Part shown: positions 63,626 to 64,000 of the stretch, piece by piece
Numbering within the stretch: the stretch's first letter is position 1
Layout: every line of letters starts with the position of its first letter
From: Bursaphelenchus xylophilus
Lineage: Eukaryota; Nematoda; Chromadorea; Rhabditida; Aphelenchoididae
Length of the DNA stretch: 64,000 nt
Direction of reading: 5' to 3'
Assembly: GCA_904066235.2 (NCBI GenBank)
Contig: CAJFCV020000002.1
Span: 496,001 to 560,000, forward strand
Translations under genes and position numbers: made by a program
Notes under the pieces: generated by a model
Told to the model about the DNA's origin: nothing
Databases searched by the model: none
The model's input: only the letters and a program-made list of their open reading frames with translations

Positions 63626-63966
63626 GCTTCGGTAGTTCAGCCCCCCACGAAAGGTAGTTCAAACCCCCACTGTTTTGCCCGTTTCACACCCCACATAATG
63701 AACAAATTAGAATAATACAAAAAATGTAAGTGGGGGTTTGATCTACTACGTTGGGGGTTTGATCTAAAACGTAGGGGGCTTTTTCTAAAACGGAGGGGGC
63801 TTCATCTAAAACGTAGGTGGCTTGATCTAAAACGTAGGGGGCTTGTGCTGGACCATACAACTTGGATTAATTCTTTGAAATAAATTTTGGGGTTGAGAAT
63901 GGACGAGGGGGGTTGTACTGGGTCATGGGGGGCTAAACTGGACTGGGGGGCTGTACTACCTTAGCC
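63626..63966. mobile_element. Family M TIR element with 22-bp tandem array
   Basis: Ends GGGGCTTCGGTAGTTCAGCC and inverse GGGCTGTACTACCTTAGCCC, about 26 bp. About six tandem units of the type GGGGGCTTGATCTAAAACGT plus AG lie at 63728-63845. An eroded relative is at 26675-27005. Confidence 0.75.
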
Positions 63967-64000
63967 CCGAAAAGTTTTACCTGCTGATATTAAGATGAAT

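Overview
This is AT-rich nuclear DNA of a eukaryote, most likely a free-living or parasitic nematode. The case rests on short GT-AG introns (often 38-100 bp), nematode-style gene families (membrane UDP-glycosyltransferases, saposin-like protein, histidine acid phosphatases) and Tc4/Tc5-like repeats with TNA target duplications. The species is not identified; there is no operon-like bacterial organisation, and no CRISPR or phage features.

Layout. 1-1425 (+): 3' half of a UDP-glycosyltransferase. 2712-4631 (+): divergent ionotropic-glutamate-receptor-like gene. 10978-12235 (+): small single-pass membrane protein. 13416-15905 (-): complete second UDP-glycosyltransferase. 16-27 kb: gene-poor, repeat-rich. 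27584-30765 (-) and 32377-36477 (-): two tandem paralogous secreted histidine acid phosphatases with almost identical exon structure. 37-45 kb: gene-poor, with two GC-rich hAT-like elements and a possible 90-residue membrane protein. 45927-46670 (+): saposin-like secreted protein. 47161-51633 (+): SUMO-specific protease of the ULP2/SENP6-7 type. 52425-55848 (+): an Integrator-subunit-15-like (C7orf26) protein. 56456-58717 (-): ACSF2-like acyl-CoA synthetase. 58.7-64 kb: gene-poor, with a 1.5-kb foldback Tc1-like element and a tandem-repeat-bearing TIR element.

The dominant theme is repeats. Family A (about 25 copies, TA-flanked palindromic MITE, termini CAGTGG...CCACTG) and family B (about 12 copies, around 445 bp, termini CAGGGGAAGTAC, flanked by TNA) sit in introns or just downstream of nearly every gene. 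Several rarer families (C, E-I, K, M-O) have recognisable terminal inverted repeats, and the hAT-like ones have 8-bp target duplications. Nested insertions give a relative chronology.

The most unusual structures are a roughly 1.06-kb palindrome in an INTS15-like intron that carries two extra copies of the downstream exon's first bases; an INTS15-like start codon that ends a 5' exon; a GC-AG intron with a hAT-like insertion a few bases from its donor; and two GC-rich hAT-like MITEs. Genes here are mostly individual housekeeping, detoxification or digestive functions and do not form one pathway. All exon models are by-eye splicing with phase checks, without transcripts.
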